Numbered from the stretch's first letter, positions 34,974 through 47,524 are shown. The stretch is 64,000 nucleotides of DNA from an uncultured Oscillospiraceae bacterium (GCA_947627325.1 CANQVO010000004.1:62001-126000), one strand, 5' to 3'. A program made the numbers and translations. Notes: generated by a model not told the origin, from the sequence alone.

Positions 34974-36071
34974 ATGAAAAAGCTGTCGGGACTGAAAAAG
35001 ACCACCAAGGTGGACTTCGCCACCTACCTGGGCGTCACCCTGGCCTTTCTGATCGTCTACTACCGCCTGCAGCGGGGGGGATTGACCAACGCCATGACCT
35101 CCTGGCTGGTGCCGGTGTGCTGTTTCATCGTCATGGCGGTGAGCTTGAACCTGGTGGTGGGCATCTCCGGGGAGTTGAGCCTGGGCCACGCGGGCTTTAT
35201 GAGCGTGGGCGCCTTCTCCGGCGTGGTGGCCGGGATGAGCCTGCGGGGCGCGATCCCCTTCACGCCGGTACGGCTGGTCGTGGCCATCCTGGTGGGGGCG
35301 CTGTTCGCCGCCGTGGCCGGGGTGATCGTGGGCGTGCCGGTCCTGCGGCTCCGGGGGGACTACCTGGCCATCGTCACTCTGGCCTTCGGGCAGATCATCA
35401 AGGACCTCATCAACTGTCTGCTGGTGGGGTATGACAGCAAGGGGCTGCACATCATCTTCAACCTGGGGAAAAAGACGGTGGCGGACCTGCACCTGGAGGA
35501 GGGCGGCGTGGCCATCATCAAAGGCGCCCAGGGCGCGGTGGGCATCCAGAAGATGTCCTCCTTCCTGGCGGGCTATGTGCTGGTGATGGTGACGCTGGTG
35601 ATCGTCCTCAACCTGATCCGCAGCCGCACCGGCCGGGCCATCATGGCCATCCGGGACAACCGCATCGCCGCCGAGAGCGTGGGCATCAACGTGACCAAGT
35701 ACAAGATGATCGCCTTTGTCACCTCCGCGGCCCTGGCGGGGGCGGCGGGGGCGCTGTACGGGCTGAACTACGGCAGCCTGGTCTCCAGCCGGTTCGACTT
35801 CAACACCTCCATCCTGGTGCTGGTGTACGTGGTGCTGGGCGGGCTGGGCAATATATGGGGCTCGGTGATCGGGGCCACGGTGCTGTATATCCTCCCCGAG
35901 GCCCTGCGGCAGTTTGCCGACTATCGGATGCTCTTTTACGCCATCGTCCTCATCCTGGTCATGCTGGCCACCAACAACCCCCACCTCCAGCAGTTGGCGG
36001 GGACGGTGGCGGAGCGGTTCCGCGGGAAAAAACCGGCCCGGGCCGGAGAAGGGGGGCAGAGCCATGAGTGA
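34974..36071 (+). CDS. livM: Branched-chain amino acid ABC transporter permease
   Basis: The product has 365 residues. ATG 34974 is preferred over GTG 34965 because GAGGTGGTG lies at the right distance. LivM hallmarks are NLVVGISGELSLGHAGFMSV, the LRGDYLAIVTLAFGQI block, and the C-terminal loop SRTGRAIMAIRDNRIAAESV, followed by GLGNIWGSVIGA. Its end overlaps livG by eight bases. Confidence 0.95.
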   Translation: MKKLSGLKKTTKVDFATYLGVTLAFLIVYYRLQRGGLTNAMTSWLVPVCCFIVMAVSLNLVVGISGELSLGHAGFMSVGAFSGVVAGMSLRGAIPFTPVRLVVAILVGALFAAVAGVIVGVPVLRLRGDYLAIVTLAFGQIIKDLINCLLVGYDSKGLHIIFNLGKKTVADLHLEEGGVAIIKGAQGAVGIQKMSSFLAGYVLVMVTLVIVLNLIRSRTGRAIMAIRDNRIAAESVGINVTKYKMIAFVTSAALAGAAGALYGLNYGSLVSSRFDFNTSILVLVYVVLGGLGNIWGSVIGATVLYILPEALRQFADYRMLFYAIVLILVMLATNNPHLQQLAGTVAERFRGKKPARAGEGGQSHE

Positions 36072-36918
36072 GCCCATCAAGCGCAAGCCCACCAAGCTGG
36101 TCCCCGTGCCCAGCACCAACAAGATCCCCGAGCGGGACATCAACAAGGCCCCCATCCTGGAGTGCCGCCACCTGGGCATCGACTTCGGCGGCCTCACCGC
36201 CGTCAACGACTTCGACATGGCCATCGGCCGCACGGAGATCGCCGGGCTCATCGGCCCCAACGGCGCGGGGAAGACCACGGTGTTCAACCTGCTCACCAAG
36301 GTCTACCAGCCCACCCGGGGCACCATCCTGCTGGACGGGGTGGACACCCACCCCATGAACTCCGTGCAGGTCAGCCGCCACGGCATCGCCCGGACCTTCC
36401 AGAACATCCGCCTCTTCGGCAATCTGAGCGTGGAGGACAACGTGAAGGTGGGGCTCCACAACCAGGTGCGCTACGGCATGGTCCAGGGGATCCTCCGCCT
36501 GCCCGGGTACTGGAAGAAGGAGAAGCTGGCCCACGAGAGCGCCATGGAACTGCTGTCCATCTTCGGTATGCAGGACCTGGCCGACCACCAGGCCGGCAGC
36601 CTGCCCTACGGCGCCCAGCGGCGGCTGGAGATCGTCCGGGCCCTGGCCACCAACCCCTCCCTGCTCCTGCTGGACGAGCCGGCGGCGGGCATGAACCCCT
36701 CCGAGACCGCCGAGCTCATGGAGAACATCGTGAAGATCCGGGACACCTTCCACATCGCCGTCCTCCTCATCGAGCACGATATGTCCCTGGTCATGGGCAT
36801 CTGCGAGGGGATCTGCGTGCTGAACTTCGGGGAGATCATCGCCAAGGGCACCCCGGACGAGATCAAAAACGACCCCCAGGTCATCGAGGCGTACCTGGGC
36901 AAGAAGCGGGAGGTGTGA
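36064..36918 (+). CDS. livG: Branched-chain amino acid ABC transporter ATP-binding protein
   Basis: The product has 284 residues. Walker A is GPNGAGKTT, then the long LivG insertion around RLFGNLSVEDNVKVGLHNQV, the signature LPYGAQRR, and LLLDEPAAGMNPSE. The N-terminal 40 residues before the first beta strand are longer than in most LivG proteins (MSEPIKRKPTKLVPVPSTNK) and look unstructured. The first ATG in frame with this extension has no better alternative. Confidence 0.95.
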   Translation: MSEPIKRKPTKLVPVPSTNKIPERDINKAPILECRHLGIDFGGLTAVNDFDMAIGRTEIAGLIGPNGAGKTTVFNLLTKVYQPTRGTILLDGVDTHPMNSVQVSRHGIARTFQNIRLFGNLSVEDNVKVGLHNQVRYGMVQGILRLPGYWKKEKLAHESAMELLSIFGMQDLADHQAGSLPYGAQRRLEIVRALATNPSLLLLDEPAAGMNPSETAELMENIVKIRDTFHIAVLLIEHDMSLVMGICEGICVLNFGEIIAKGTPDEIKNDPQVIEAYLGKKREV

Positions 36919-36921
36919 GCG

Positions 36922-37623
36922 GTGCTTTTGAAGGTTGAGGACATCAACGTCTACTACGGCGCCATCCACGCCATCAAGGGCGTCTCCTTTGAGGTGGAGG
37001 AGGGGGAGATCGTCACCCTCATCGGCGCCAACGGCGCGGGGAAGTCCACCACGCTGAAGACCGTCTCCGGCCTGCTGCGCTCCAAGACCGGCTCCATCAC
37101 CTTTGAGGACAAGGACATCTCCGCCGTCCAGCCCCACAAGCTGGTGGCCCACGGCCTGGCCCACGTGCCGGAAGGCCGGCGGGTGTTCCTCCAGATGACG
37201 GTGGAGGAGAACCTGGAGATGGGGGCGTATGTGAAGAACACCGGGGTGGAGGAGGGCCTGGCCAAGGTCTACGAGCTGTTCCCCCGTCTGCGGGAGCGCC
37301 GCCGCCAGATCGCCGGGACCCTCTCCGGCGGGGAACAGCAGATGCTGGCCATGGGCCGGGCGCTCATGTCCGAGCCCAAGCTGATGATGCTGGACGAGCC
37401 GTCCATGGGCCTGGCCCCCATCCTGGTGGACCAGATCTTTGAGATCATCCAGTCCCTCCACAAGGCGGGGACCACCATCCTCCTGGTGGAGCAGAACGCC
37501 CAGATGGCCCTCAGCGTGGCCGACCGGGGGTACGTCCTGGAGACGGGGAAGGTGGTCAAGTCCGCCGCCGCCCAGGCGCTTTTGAAGGACGAGGCGGTGA
37601 AGGCCGCGTACCTGGGGGGGTAA
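36922..37623 (+). CDS. livF: Branched-chain amino acid ABC transporter ATP-binding protein
   Basis: The 233-residue product starts at GTG 36922, three bases after livG. Walker A GANGAGKST, Q-loop region HVPEGRRVFLQMTVEENL, signature LSGGEQQM, and MMLDEPSMGLAPILV are all present. It forms the ATPase heterodimer with LivG. It is the last gene of the operon, followed by the large palindromic region. Confidence 0.95.
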   Translation: MLLKVEDINVYYGAIHAIKGVSFEVEEGEIVTLIGANGAGKSTTLKTVSGLLRSKTGSITFEDKDISAVQPHKLVAHGLAHVPEGRRVFLQMTVEENLEMGAYVKNTGVEEGLAKVYELFPRLRERRRQIAGTLSGGEQQMLAMGRALMSEPKLMMLDEPSMGLAPILVDQIFEIIQSLHKAGTTILLVEQNAQMALSVADRGYVLETGKVVKSAAAQALLKDEAVKAAYLGG

Positions 37624-38480
37624 GGCGAGGTTCGGCCTCCCGAACGGGGGGTTATCCTTTTTGTCCGTGAGGCAAAGTTTTTCCTCTCAACGGGAGTTTG
37701 CTGATTGCCCACACTGGGCAAAGGTCGCGCCTCCCGGCGCGGGGGCCAGGACCGTTTCTCTTTTCTCTGCGGAGAAAAGAGAAACGGTCCTGGACTCCAA
37801 AGAGAAAAGAGTTGGGCTTAGTATTGGTGCCTCTTCTTCTCCCACTCGGCGGCCCGGATGGACAGGATTGGTAGTGGAAGTCGCCGCCACTGGGCGGCAC
37901 GACGTATGTGGCCGATAAGCGTGGTTCTCCTATTGCAACCGCCGCGGCCGCCTCTATGGCGAAGGACTGAAAGGCCGTTTCCCTTGCCCTTCACCGTTTA
38001 CCACTCACCCTACCCCTTCGAGTTACAAAAAACGAACTCTCCCGGCTTACCATGCCGAGAGAGTTTTTGTTTCGTTGAAACGATGAAGGGAGAGGTTAAA
38101 AGCCGCCCCCCCCAGTCCTGGTTGGCAGAGGCGGCCGCGGCGTGAGCAGTAGAAACGCTACGCCTCGTCAGCGTATCACATCGTGCCGCCCAGTGGCGGC
38201 ATCTTCCACTACCAATTCAGCGAATCCGGGCCGCCGAGCAATAGAAACGGGGGCCAACAGTAATAAGCCCCATCTTTTCTCTTTGGAGTCCAGGACCGTT
38301 TCTCTTTTCTTCGCAAAGAAAAGAGAAATGGTCCTGGCCCCCGCGCCGGGAGGCGCACGTCCCCTGCCCGGTTCGGGCAATCACAAACCCCCCGTTCGGG
38401 AGGACGAACTTTGCCTCACAGACAATAAAGAGGGCAACCCCTCGTTCAGAAGGACAAACGCCGCCTATTAGCAGCACAAG
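37624..38480. repeat. Large diverged palindrome (inverted repeat, about 0.85 kb), no gene
   Basis: Left arm 37628-37960 and right arm 38123-38475 are inverted copies, roughly three-quarters identical by eye. Shared blocks include GCCTCCCGGCGCGGGGGCCA, GTCCTGGACTCCAAAGAGAA, CCGCCACTGGGCGGCACGA, TGAGGCAAAGTT and CGCCGCGGCCGCCTCT. Each arm also holds its own hairpin: GGACCGTTTCTCTTTTCT facing its complement near 37750-37791 and 38294-38334. In the middle, 38033-38066 is a terminator-like hairpin (ACTCTCCCGGC / GCCGAGAGAGT) followed by TTTTTG. Short frames exist here but none has a ribosome site or family match. It looks like an intergenic repeat element, perhaps an immobile MITE. Confidence 0.8.
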
Positions 38481-38489
38481 CCCGGGCCC

Positions 38490-38774
38490 CTAGCCCCTAT
38501 GCTCAAGCCAGCTCCGCTCCAGCGCCTGGGAGAACCAAAACCACACCCCGTCCAGCTCCGCCGCCGCGGCCCCGTCGCTCTGAAACAGAAAGCACAGATA
38601 GGCCCAGAAGTCGGCCCGCAGCCCCTCCGGGCAGTCCAGGCGCGCCACCCGGGCCACCTGGACCCGCTCCCCCGGCCACGCCAGGGGCTCCATGGCCCAC
38701 CGGGCCTCCCCCGCCGCCGCGCCGCCGTCCAGCACCCGGGCCGACCCCGGCCCCGTCCGCTCCATCTCCACCAT
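38490..38774 (-). CDS. Small hypothetical protein
   Basis: The product has 94 residues on the minus strand. A strong AAGGAGGGAG ribosome site lies five bases before ATG 38774, and there is a good promoter at 38821-38849. The product is rich in Trp and Phe at its C-terminal half (RADFWAYLCFLFQSDG, then VWFWFSQALERSW). No family is recognised and no membrane helix is obvious. Two frames of similar length overlap it but lack ribosome sites. Confidence 0.65.
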   Translation of the reverse strand: MVEMERTGPGSARVLDGGAAAGEARWAMEPLAWPGERVQVARVARLDCPEGLRADFWAYLCFLFQSDGAAAAELDGVWFWFSQALERSWLEHRG

Positions 38775-38820
38775 GCCGCTCCCTCCTTGTCGCCGATTTT
38801 ACCATAGCCGCTATGCGGCT

Positions 38821-38849
38821 ATTCTACCACACCCCCGCCCCCCTGCCAA
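38821..38849 (-). promoter_or_regulatory. Promoter of the small minus-strand gene
   Basis: On the minus strand, TTGGCA (38849-38844) and TAGAAT (38826-38821) have a 17-base spacer, with TGTGG just before the -10 box. It points toward the gene starting at 38774. Confidence 0.7.
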
Positions 38850-38883
38850 CAAAAATATGGCCCCGCTCCCCCGGGGCGCGGAC

Positions 38884-38912
38884 TTGTCTCCGGGGCAAAA
38901 GTGTGGTAAAAT
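38884..38912 (+). promoter_or_regulatory. Promoter of the miaB-mutS-mutL operon
   Basis: TTGTCT (38884-38889) and TAAAAT (38907-38912) have a 17-base spacer, with an extended TGTGG before the -10 box. The miaB start is 36 bases downstream. Confidence 0.75.
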
Positions 38913-38947
38913 ACCTTGTTATCCTAGGATTTTAGGAGGGGAACGCC

Positions 38948-40362
38948 ATGGCCACCCAGCGGCTGACCAGTCAGGACATCGACCGCCAGCGGGAGATCTG
39001 CGCCCAGCTGGCCGAGCTGAACGCCGCCCGGGCCACGCCCCCCCTGGCCTTTGTGGACACCTACGGCTGTCAGCAGAACGAGGCGGACTCCGAGCGCCTG
39101 CGGGGCTACCTGCGGGAGATGGGCTACGGCTTTACCGACAGCGAGGCGGAGGCGGACGTGATCGTCATCAACACCTGCGCCGTCCGGGGCCACGCGGAGG
39201 ACCGGGTGCTGGGCAACGTGGGCGCCCTGGTGCACACCAAGGCGGAAAAGCCCAGCCAGATCATCTGCCTGTGCGGGTGCATGATGGGCGAGCCGGGGAT
39301 GGTGGAGAAGGTCCGGGCCTCCTACCGCCACGTGGATCTGTGCTTTGACCCACACGCGCTGTGGAAATTCCCGGAATTATTACAGAGAGTTGTCACAAGA
39401 CGCGGCCGGGTCTTTGACACCGCCGGGGGCGACGGCTCCATCGCCGAGGGTATCCCCCTGGCCCGGCAGAGCGCGCTGAAGGGCTGGGTCAGCGTGATGT
39501 ACGGCTGTGACAACTTCTGCTCCTACTGCATCGTCCCCTACGTCCGGGGGCGGGAGCGGTCCCGCCTGCCCGAGGATATTTTGCGGGAGGTGGAGGAGCT
39601 GGTGGCCGGGGGGTGCAAGGATATCACCCTCCTGGGCCAGAACGTGAACTCCTACGGCAAGGACCTGGGGGAGGGGGTGGACTTCCCTTGGCTGTTGGAG
39701 CGGGTGTGCGCCGTGCCGGGGGACTTCCTGGTGCGCTTTATGACCTCCCACCCCAAGGATGCGTCCATCCGGCTCTTTGACGTGATGGCGCGGGAGCCCA
39801 AAATCGCCCACCACCTCCACCTCCCCTTCCAGTGCGGCAACGACCGAGTGCTGGCCGCCATGAACCGGCGGTACACCGCGGCGCACTATTTGGAATTGGT
39901 CCGCCAGCTCCGGGAGCGGATCCCGGATATCGTCCTCACCTCCGATGTGATCGTGGGCTTCCCCGGGGAGACCACGGCGGAGTTCGAGGACACCCTGCGG
40001 CTTATTGAGGCGGTGCGCTTTGACGCGCTGTTTACCTTCATCTACTCCCCCCGGGAGGGCACCCCGGCGGCCAAGCTGCCCGACGTGCTCACCCCCCAGG
40101 AGAAGCAGGCCAACTTCCAGCGGCTGGTGGACGCCCAGAACGCCATCTCCCATGAGATCCACGCCGGCTACGTGGGCAAGACCTTCCGCTGTCTGATCGA
40201 CGGCGCGGGGACCGACCCCCGCAACGACCTCACCGCCCGGACCAACGCGGGGCGGCTGGTCCACCTGTCCGGGCCGGAGGGCCTGATCGGCACCTTTCAG
40301 GACGTGGAGATCACCGGCTCCACCACCTGGGCGCTCTTTGGCCGGCTGAAGGAGGGAGAGGC

Positions 40363-40366
<4 letters not shown>
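38948..40366 (+). CDS. miaB: tRNA-2-methylthio-N6-dimethylallyladenosine synthase
   Basis: The product has 472 residues and adds methylthio to i6A37 of tRNAs reading UNN codons. The N-terminal UPF0004 domain has its three cluster cysteines in DTYGCQQNEADS, INTCAVRGHAE and CLCGCMMGE. The radical-SAM C-x3-C-x2-C is in YGCDNFCSYCIVPYVRGRE near residue 194. A TRAM domain closes the protein. TAGGAGGGG precedes the start. MiaB rather than MtaB or RimO fits the DTYGCQQN motif. It overlaps mutS by four bases, a common clostridial pairing. Confidence 0.96.
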
Positions 40367-43019
<2,653 letters not shown>

Positions 43020-43032
<13 letters not shown>

Positions 43033-43775
43033 AGCCCGCTGACCGCCGCCCGGACCGCCCCTGGCGGCCCCAGCTCACCGCCCAGGAGCGGCGGGCGGGG
43101 GTGGTGTTCCTGGCCCTCTACCTCACCGTCTTCCCCTTCCTGGTGGGCGGGGTGGTGCGGGTGCTGGACGTGCATCTGCCCCTGTCGCTGAGCGACACCC
43201 AGTCCAACGCCGTGTATTACACCATCATTCTGCTGGTGCTGTTGGCGGTGTTTTGGGACTTTCTCCGCAACGCCGGGGCCATCTTCCGGGGGAACCTGCG
43301 CCCCAGTCTGGTGGCCTTCGGGGCGGGCTTTTTCGCCGCCCTGGGGCTGACCGCCCTGGCGGGGCTCATCCCCCTGCCCGTGGAGAACCCGACCATCGTG
43401 ACCTACAAGGCCCGGATCTTCGTCGCCCCCGCCGCCACCTGGGCGGTGGCGGGCCTGCTGCGCCCGGCGGTGGAGGAGATCTTGTACCGGGGCTTCCTCT
43501 TCGGCGCGGTGCGCCGGGGGAGCCGGGCGTGGGCCTATGTGCTCTCCGCGGGGCTGTTCGCCCTGTCGGCGGTGTGGCAGTACGCGCTGTTGGAGGGGAA
43601 CGGGGCGTATCTGCTGTTGATGGTGCAGTATCTGCCCCTGGGGGCGGTGCTGTGCTGGAGCTACGACGTCAGCGGCAGTGTGTACGTCCCCATGGCCCTC
43701 CGGGTGGCGGCCCAGACCATGTTTTTGGTCTTCGCCGCCCTGAGCCCGGTCCAGGTCCCGCCCATGGGGCTGTAA
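43020..43775 (+). CDS. CPBP-family membrane protein with degenerate protease motifs
   Basis: The product has 251 residues, starts at ATG 43020 and overlaps the mutS end. About seven or eight hydrophobic helices are visible. The first CPBP/Abi motif, EEILYRGFLFG near residue 159, is conserved. The second motif normally has Phe-x3-His but here reads FALSAVWQ, and the third, normally His-x3-Asn/Asp, reads PMALRVAAQ. Both metal-binding histidines therefore appear lost, so it may be a non-catalytic relative. Its position between mutS and mutL is not explained by any known function. Confidence 0.75.
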
Positions 43776-43800
43776 GGGGCCGTATTTTAGAGGAGAGGCG

Positions 43801-45765
43801 GTGTTTCCCGTGGCGAAGATCCAAGTCCTGCCCAAGCACCTGGCCGACATGATCGCCGCCGGGGAGGTGGTGGAGCGGCCCGCCAGCGTGGTCAAGGAGC
43901 TGGTGGAGAACGCCATCGACGCCCAGGCCGACCAGATCACCGTGGAGATCCGCCACGGCGGGGCCACCTATATCCGGGTCACCGACAACGGCGTGGGGAT
44001 CCCCAAGGAGGAGGTGCCCACCGCCTTTCTGCGCCACGCAACTTCTAAATTGCAGACCGCTCAGGACCTGGACCGCATCGGCACCCTGGGCTTTCGGGGG
44101 GAGGCGCTGGCCGCCATCTCGGCGGTGAGCCATGTGCAGATCATGACCAAGCCCGCCGACCAGCCCATGGGGTACAGCTACGCCATCGAGAACTCCCAGC
44201 CCCAGGAGGCGGGGGATGCGGGCTGTCCCGACGGCACCACCATCGTGGTGCGGGACGTGTTCTTCTCCGTCCCCGCCCGGTATAAATACCTCAAAGCCGA
44301 CGCCGCCGAGGCCGCCGCCATCCACGCCATCGTAGAGCGCCAGGCCCTGGCCCGGCCGGAGATCTCCTTCCGCTTCCTCAAAGACGGCAAGAGTGTCTTC
44401 ACCACCGCCGGGGACGGCGTGCTCCTCCACGTCATCGACACTCTCATGCCCGGCCAGAGCCAGGGGCTTTTGGAGGTGACCGCCGCCGAGGGGCCCATCA
44501 CCGTCACCGGCTATGTGGGCCGGCCCACCCAGTGCCGGGGCACCCGGGCGGGCCAGCACACCTTTGTCAACGGCCGGTGGGTCAAGTCCAAGCTGCTCAC
44601 CGCCGCCATCGAGCGGGCCTATGAGAACCAGCGGATGGTGGGCCGCTTCCCCGTGGCGGTGCTCCACATCGGCCTGCCCCTGGACCAGGTGGACGTGAAC
44701 GCCCACCCCGCCAAGACGGAGGTGCGCTTCGTGGAGGAAAAGGCCCTCTTTGGCCGGGTGTACCACGCGGTGGAGGGGGCCCTGGCCGGGGCCGCCGACC
44801 GGCCCGCCCTGCGGACCGAGCCCGCCGCCCCCGTTCCCGCCGCCCCCACCTCCCACGCCTCCCCCCCGCCCTCCGCCATCCTGGGGGAGCGGGCGGACCG
44901 GCAGATGGTGTTCCAGTCCCCCGCCGCCGCCCCGGCCTCCGCCGTCCCCCGGGCCCGGCCCGTCCTGTGGCCCGCCCAGGAGGAGAGCTGGCGCGCCCCC
45001 GCCCAGGGGTCCGCCCGGCCCGCGCGGCCCCCGGAGGACGAGCGGCCCTCGGAGGCCGAGCCAAGGGCGGAGGCCGACCCGGTCCAGACCCGCTTCCCCT
45101 CCCCCCCCACCGCCCGGTACGACCCCGTCCCGCCCCCGGCGGAGACGGAGACGGACAGTCTCCCCGCCGGGGCGGACGTCCCCCTGGAAACCGCCCCGGA
45201 GGCCGCCCCCTGGCGGATCGTGGGGGAGGCCATGAAGACCTACATCATCGTGGAGCAGGGGGACCGGCTGTTGTTCATCGACAAGCACGCCGCCCACGAG
45301 CGCCTGGGTTTTGACGCGCTGAAGGCCCAGGGCTACCGGCCCATGGCCCAGGAGCTTCTAAAACCCCTGGTGTGGCGGCCCGCCCCAGAGGACCGGGCCG
45401 TCCTGCTGGAGCGGGCCGGGGAGTTGGAGGCCTTTGGCTTCCAGTTGGAGGACTTCGGGGCGGACTGTGTGGTGGTCCGCGCCGCCCCGGACTTTTTGGC
45501 CTACGAGGATATCAGCGCCGCCCTGGAGGAGCTGGCCCGGCAGTACGCCCTGGGCTCCGCCGACCCGGACGCCCAGCGGGACGAGCTGATGCACACCATG
45601 GCCTGCAAGGCGGCCATGAAGGGGGGCCAGACCAACCAGACCCAGGAGTTGGAGGTCATCGCCCGGGCGGTGCTGGAGGGCCGGGTGACCCACTGCCCCC
45701 ACGGCCGCCCGGTGGCGACGGAGCTGACCCGTAAACAGCTGGAAAAGCAGTTTGGCCGGGCGTAA
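43801..45765 (+). CDS. mutL: DNA mismatch repair endonuclease MutL
   Basis: The product has 654 residues; GTG 43801 lies behind AGAGGAGAGG, and GTG 43810 is also possible. GHKL ATPase motifs are KELVENAIDA, TDNGVGIP and TLGFRGEALAAIS. A long Pro/Ala/Arg-rich linker spans about 340-460. In the C-terminal dimer domain the endonuclease motif DQHA-x2-E-x4-E is altered to DKHAAHERLGFD, while ACKAAMKGGQ and CPHGRP remain. This matches the nicking type of MutL found in bacteria without MutH, with a conservative change at the last position. Confidence 0.96.
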   Translation: MFPVAKIQVLPKHLADMIAAGEVVERPASVVKELVENAIDAQADQITVEIRHGGATYIRVTDNGVGIPKEEVPTAFLRHATSKLQTAQDLDRIGTLGFRGEALAAISAVSHVQIMTKPADQPMGYSYAIENSQPQEAGDAGCPDGTTIVVRDVFFSVPARYKYLKADAAEAAAIHAIVERQALARPEISFRFLKDGKSVFTTAGDGVLLHVIDTLMPGQSQGLLEVTAAEGPITVTGYVGRPTQCRGTRAGQHTFVNGRWVKSKLLTAAIERAYENQRMVGRFPVAVLHIGLPLDQVDVNAHPAKTEVRFVEEKALFGRVYHAVEGALAGAADRPALRTEPAAPVPAAPTSHASPPPSAILGERADRQMVFQSPAAAPASAVPRARPVLWPAQEESWRAPAQGSARPARPPEDERPSEAEPRAEADPVQTRFPSPPTARYDPVPPPAETETDSLPAGADVPLETAPEAAPWRIVGEAMKTYIIVEQGDRLLFIDKHAAHERLGFDALKAQGYRPMAQELLKPLVWRPAPEDRAVLLERAGELEAFGFQLEDFGADCVVVRAAPDFLAYEDISAALEELARQYALGSADPDAQRDELMHTMACKAAMKGGQTNQTQELEVIARAVLEGRVTHCPHGRPVATELTRKQLEKQFGRA

Positions 45766-45789
45766 GGGCCCGGGTTTGGAGGGATCTCT

Positions 45790-47484
45790 ATGACAAGACC
45801 GACGCGAGGCGCGGCCCTTTTCCTGGCCCTGGCGCTCTGCCTGACCCTGCCCGGGTGCGGCGGGCCCCGCCCCGAGGCGGAGGCGACCCCCTCCCCCGCC
45901 CCCACGGAACAGCCCTCCCCCTCCCCCGCCGCCGAGGCGGAGGAGGACAGCCTCACCGTCTCCCTGGGGGACGCGCCCGCCTCCATCGACCCCGCCGCCG
46001 TCGCCTCCCGGGAGGAGATGGCCCTGCTGAGCCACCTCTTTGAGGGGCTGATGAAGTGGGCCCCCAGCGGCCGGGCCGCGGCGGAGGGGGTGGAGTACGC
46101 CCAGGTGGTCCCCGGCATGGCCGAGCGCTATGAGAAGACGGCCCTGGACGACGGCGGGGTGACCTACACCTTCCACCTGCGCCCGGCCAAGTGGTCCGAC
46201 GGCAAGCCCGTCACCGCCCACGACTTTGTCTACGCCTGGCAGCGCCTGCTCTCCGCCGGCTCCGCCGCGCCCTACGGCGAGCTGCTGGACGCCGTCCGGG
46301 GCGCCCAGGACGTGGCCCAGGGCCTGGCACAGCCCTCCGACCTGGCCCTCCGGGCGGTGGACGACGGCACCTTTGAGGTGACGCTGGACTGGGACGTGCC
46401 CTGGTTTTTGGAGCTGTGCGCCCTGCCCATCGCCGCGCCCCTGCGCCAGGACAAGGTGGAGGAGGGCGGCAGCCAGTGGACCTACGGCCCCGACACCTAC
46501 ATCACCAACGGCCCCTACAAGATCTCGGCGTGGGAGAGCGCCTATCTCGCGGCGGAGCGGGACCCGGCGTACTACGACCCGGACCTCCCCGGCCCCCGCG
46601 CCCTGGTCTTCGCCTTCCGCGGTGACGACGCCGACGGCCAGAGCGCCTACGACGCCGGCGCGGTGGACTTTTTGCAGGGGGTGGAGGCCGACGGGGCCGG
46701 GCGGCTCCCCTATCTTGCCAGCTACTACCTGATCTTCCAGACCCAGCAGGCCCCCTTTGACGATCTCCGGGTCCGCCAGGCCCTCTCCCTGGCCATCGAC
46801 CGGGAGAAGCTGACGGCGGAGCAGGCCCCCGGCCAGACCCCCGCCGGGTCGCTGGTGCCCGCCGGGACTTTGGGGGCGGACGGGGCCTCCGGGCCGGACT
46901 ACCGCGCCCGGGCCGGGGAGAGCCTGGACCCGTCCGCCCAGGGCTATTCAGACAACCTCCAAAAGGCCCAGGCCCTGCTGGCCCAGGCGGGCTACCCCGG
47001 CGGGGCCGGCTTCCCCGCCGTCACCTACCTCTGCCCCGACAACGCCGCCCACCGGGCGGTGGGGGAGGCGCTGTGCCAGATGTGGCAGGAGGCGCTGGGG
47101 ATCCCCGTGACGGTGGAGAGCGTGGGGTGGGGGGAGTTCCTGGAGCGCTGTCACCGGGGGGAGTTCACCCTGGCCCGTGGCCGCTGGGTGGCCGACTACA
47201 ACGACCCCCTGGCCTTTTTACAGCTGTGGCGCGCCCAGGGGGAGGGCAACGACGCGAAGTACCAGGAGCCGCAGTTTGACGAGCTGTTGGACCGCGCCGC
47301 CCAGGCGTCGGACCCCAGCCTACGGATGGACCTGCTGGCCCAGGCGGAGGACTTGCTCATCGGCCGGGACCACGCCCTGGCCCCCCTCTACTACGAGACC
47401 CTGCCCTACCAAAAGCCCGACGGCCTCCGGGGCGTGTTCTACTCCCCCCTGGGGTATTTCTTCTTCACCCGGGCGGAACGATAG
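45790..47484 (+). CDS. Oligopeptide-type ABC transporter substrate-binding lipoprotein
   Basis: The product has 564 residues behind GGAGGGATCT. The lipoprotein signal peptide ends LPGCGG with the Cys near residue 21, followed by a Pro/Ala/Glu-rich tether. The mature domain is SBP_bac_5 (DppA/OppA type), shown by VTYTFHLRPAKWSDGKPVTA, YGPDTYITNGPYKISAW and VRQALSLAIDREKL. No permease or ATPase gene adjoins it, so it is an orphan binding protein here. A clear terminator follows. Confidence 0.9.
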   Translation: MTRPTRGAALFLALALCLTLPGCGGPRPEAEATPSPAPTEQPSPSPAAEAEEDSLTVSLGDAPASIDPAAVASREEMALLSHLFEGLMKWAPSGRAAAEGVEYAQVVPGMAERYEKTALDDGGVTYTFHLRPAKWSDGKPVTAHDFVYAWQRLLSAGSAAPYGELLDAVRGAQDVAQGLAQPSDLALRAVDDGTFEVTLDWDVPWFLELCALPIAAPLRQDKVEEGGSQWTYGPDTYITNGPYKISAWESAYLAAERDPAYYDPDLPGPRALVFAFRGDDADGQSAYDAGAVDFLQGVEADGAGRLPYLASYYLIFQTQQAPFDDLRVRQALSLAIDREKLTAEQAPGQTPAGSLVPAGTLGADGASGPDYRARAGESLDPSAQGYSDNLQKAQALLAQAGYPGGAGFPAVTYLCPDNAAHRAVGEALCQMWQEALGIPVTVESVGWGEFLERCHRGEFTLARGRWVADYNDPLAFLQLWRAQGEGNDAKYQEPQFDELLDRAAQASDPSLRMDLLAQAEDLLIGRDHALAPLYYETLPYQKPDGLRGVFYSPLGYFFFTRAER

Positions 47485-47494
47485 GAAACGAAGG

Positions 47495-47524
47495 GCCGCC
47501 GTCCCTCGGACGGCGGCTCCTTTT
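47495..47524 (+). terminator. Intrinsic terminator after the binding-protein gene
   Basis: Arms 47495-47504 and 47508-47517 (GCCGCCGTCC / GGACGGCGGC) pair perfectly around a three-base loop, followed by CTCCTTTTAT. Confidence 0.85.

Noticed and set aside
37661-38471. Several 60-109 codon frames in the palindrome
   Set aside because: They arise in both arms and both strands by symmetry, with no ribosome sites and no family match.
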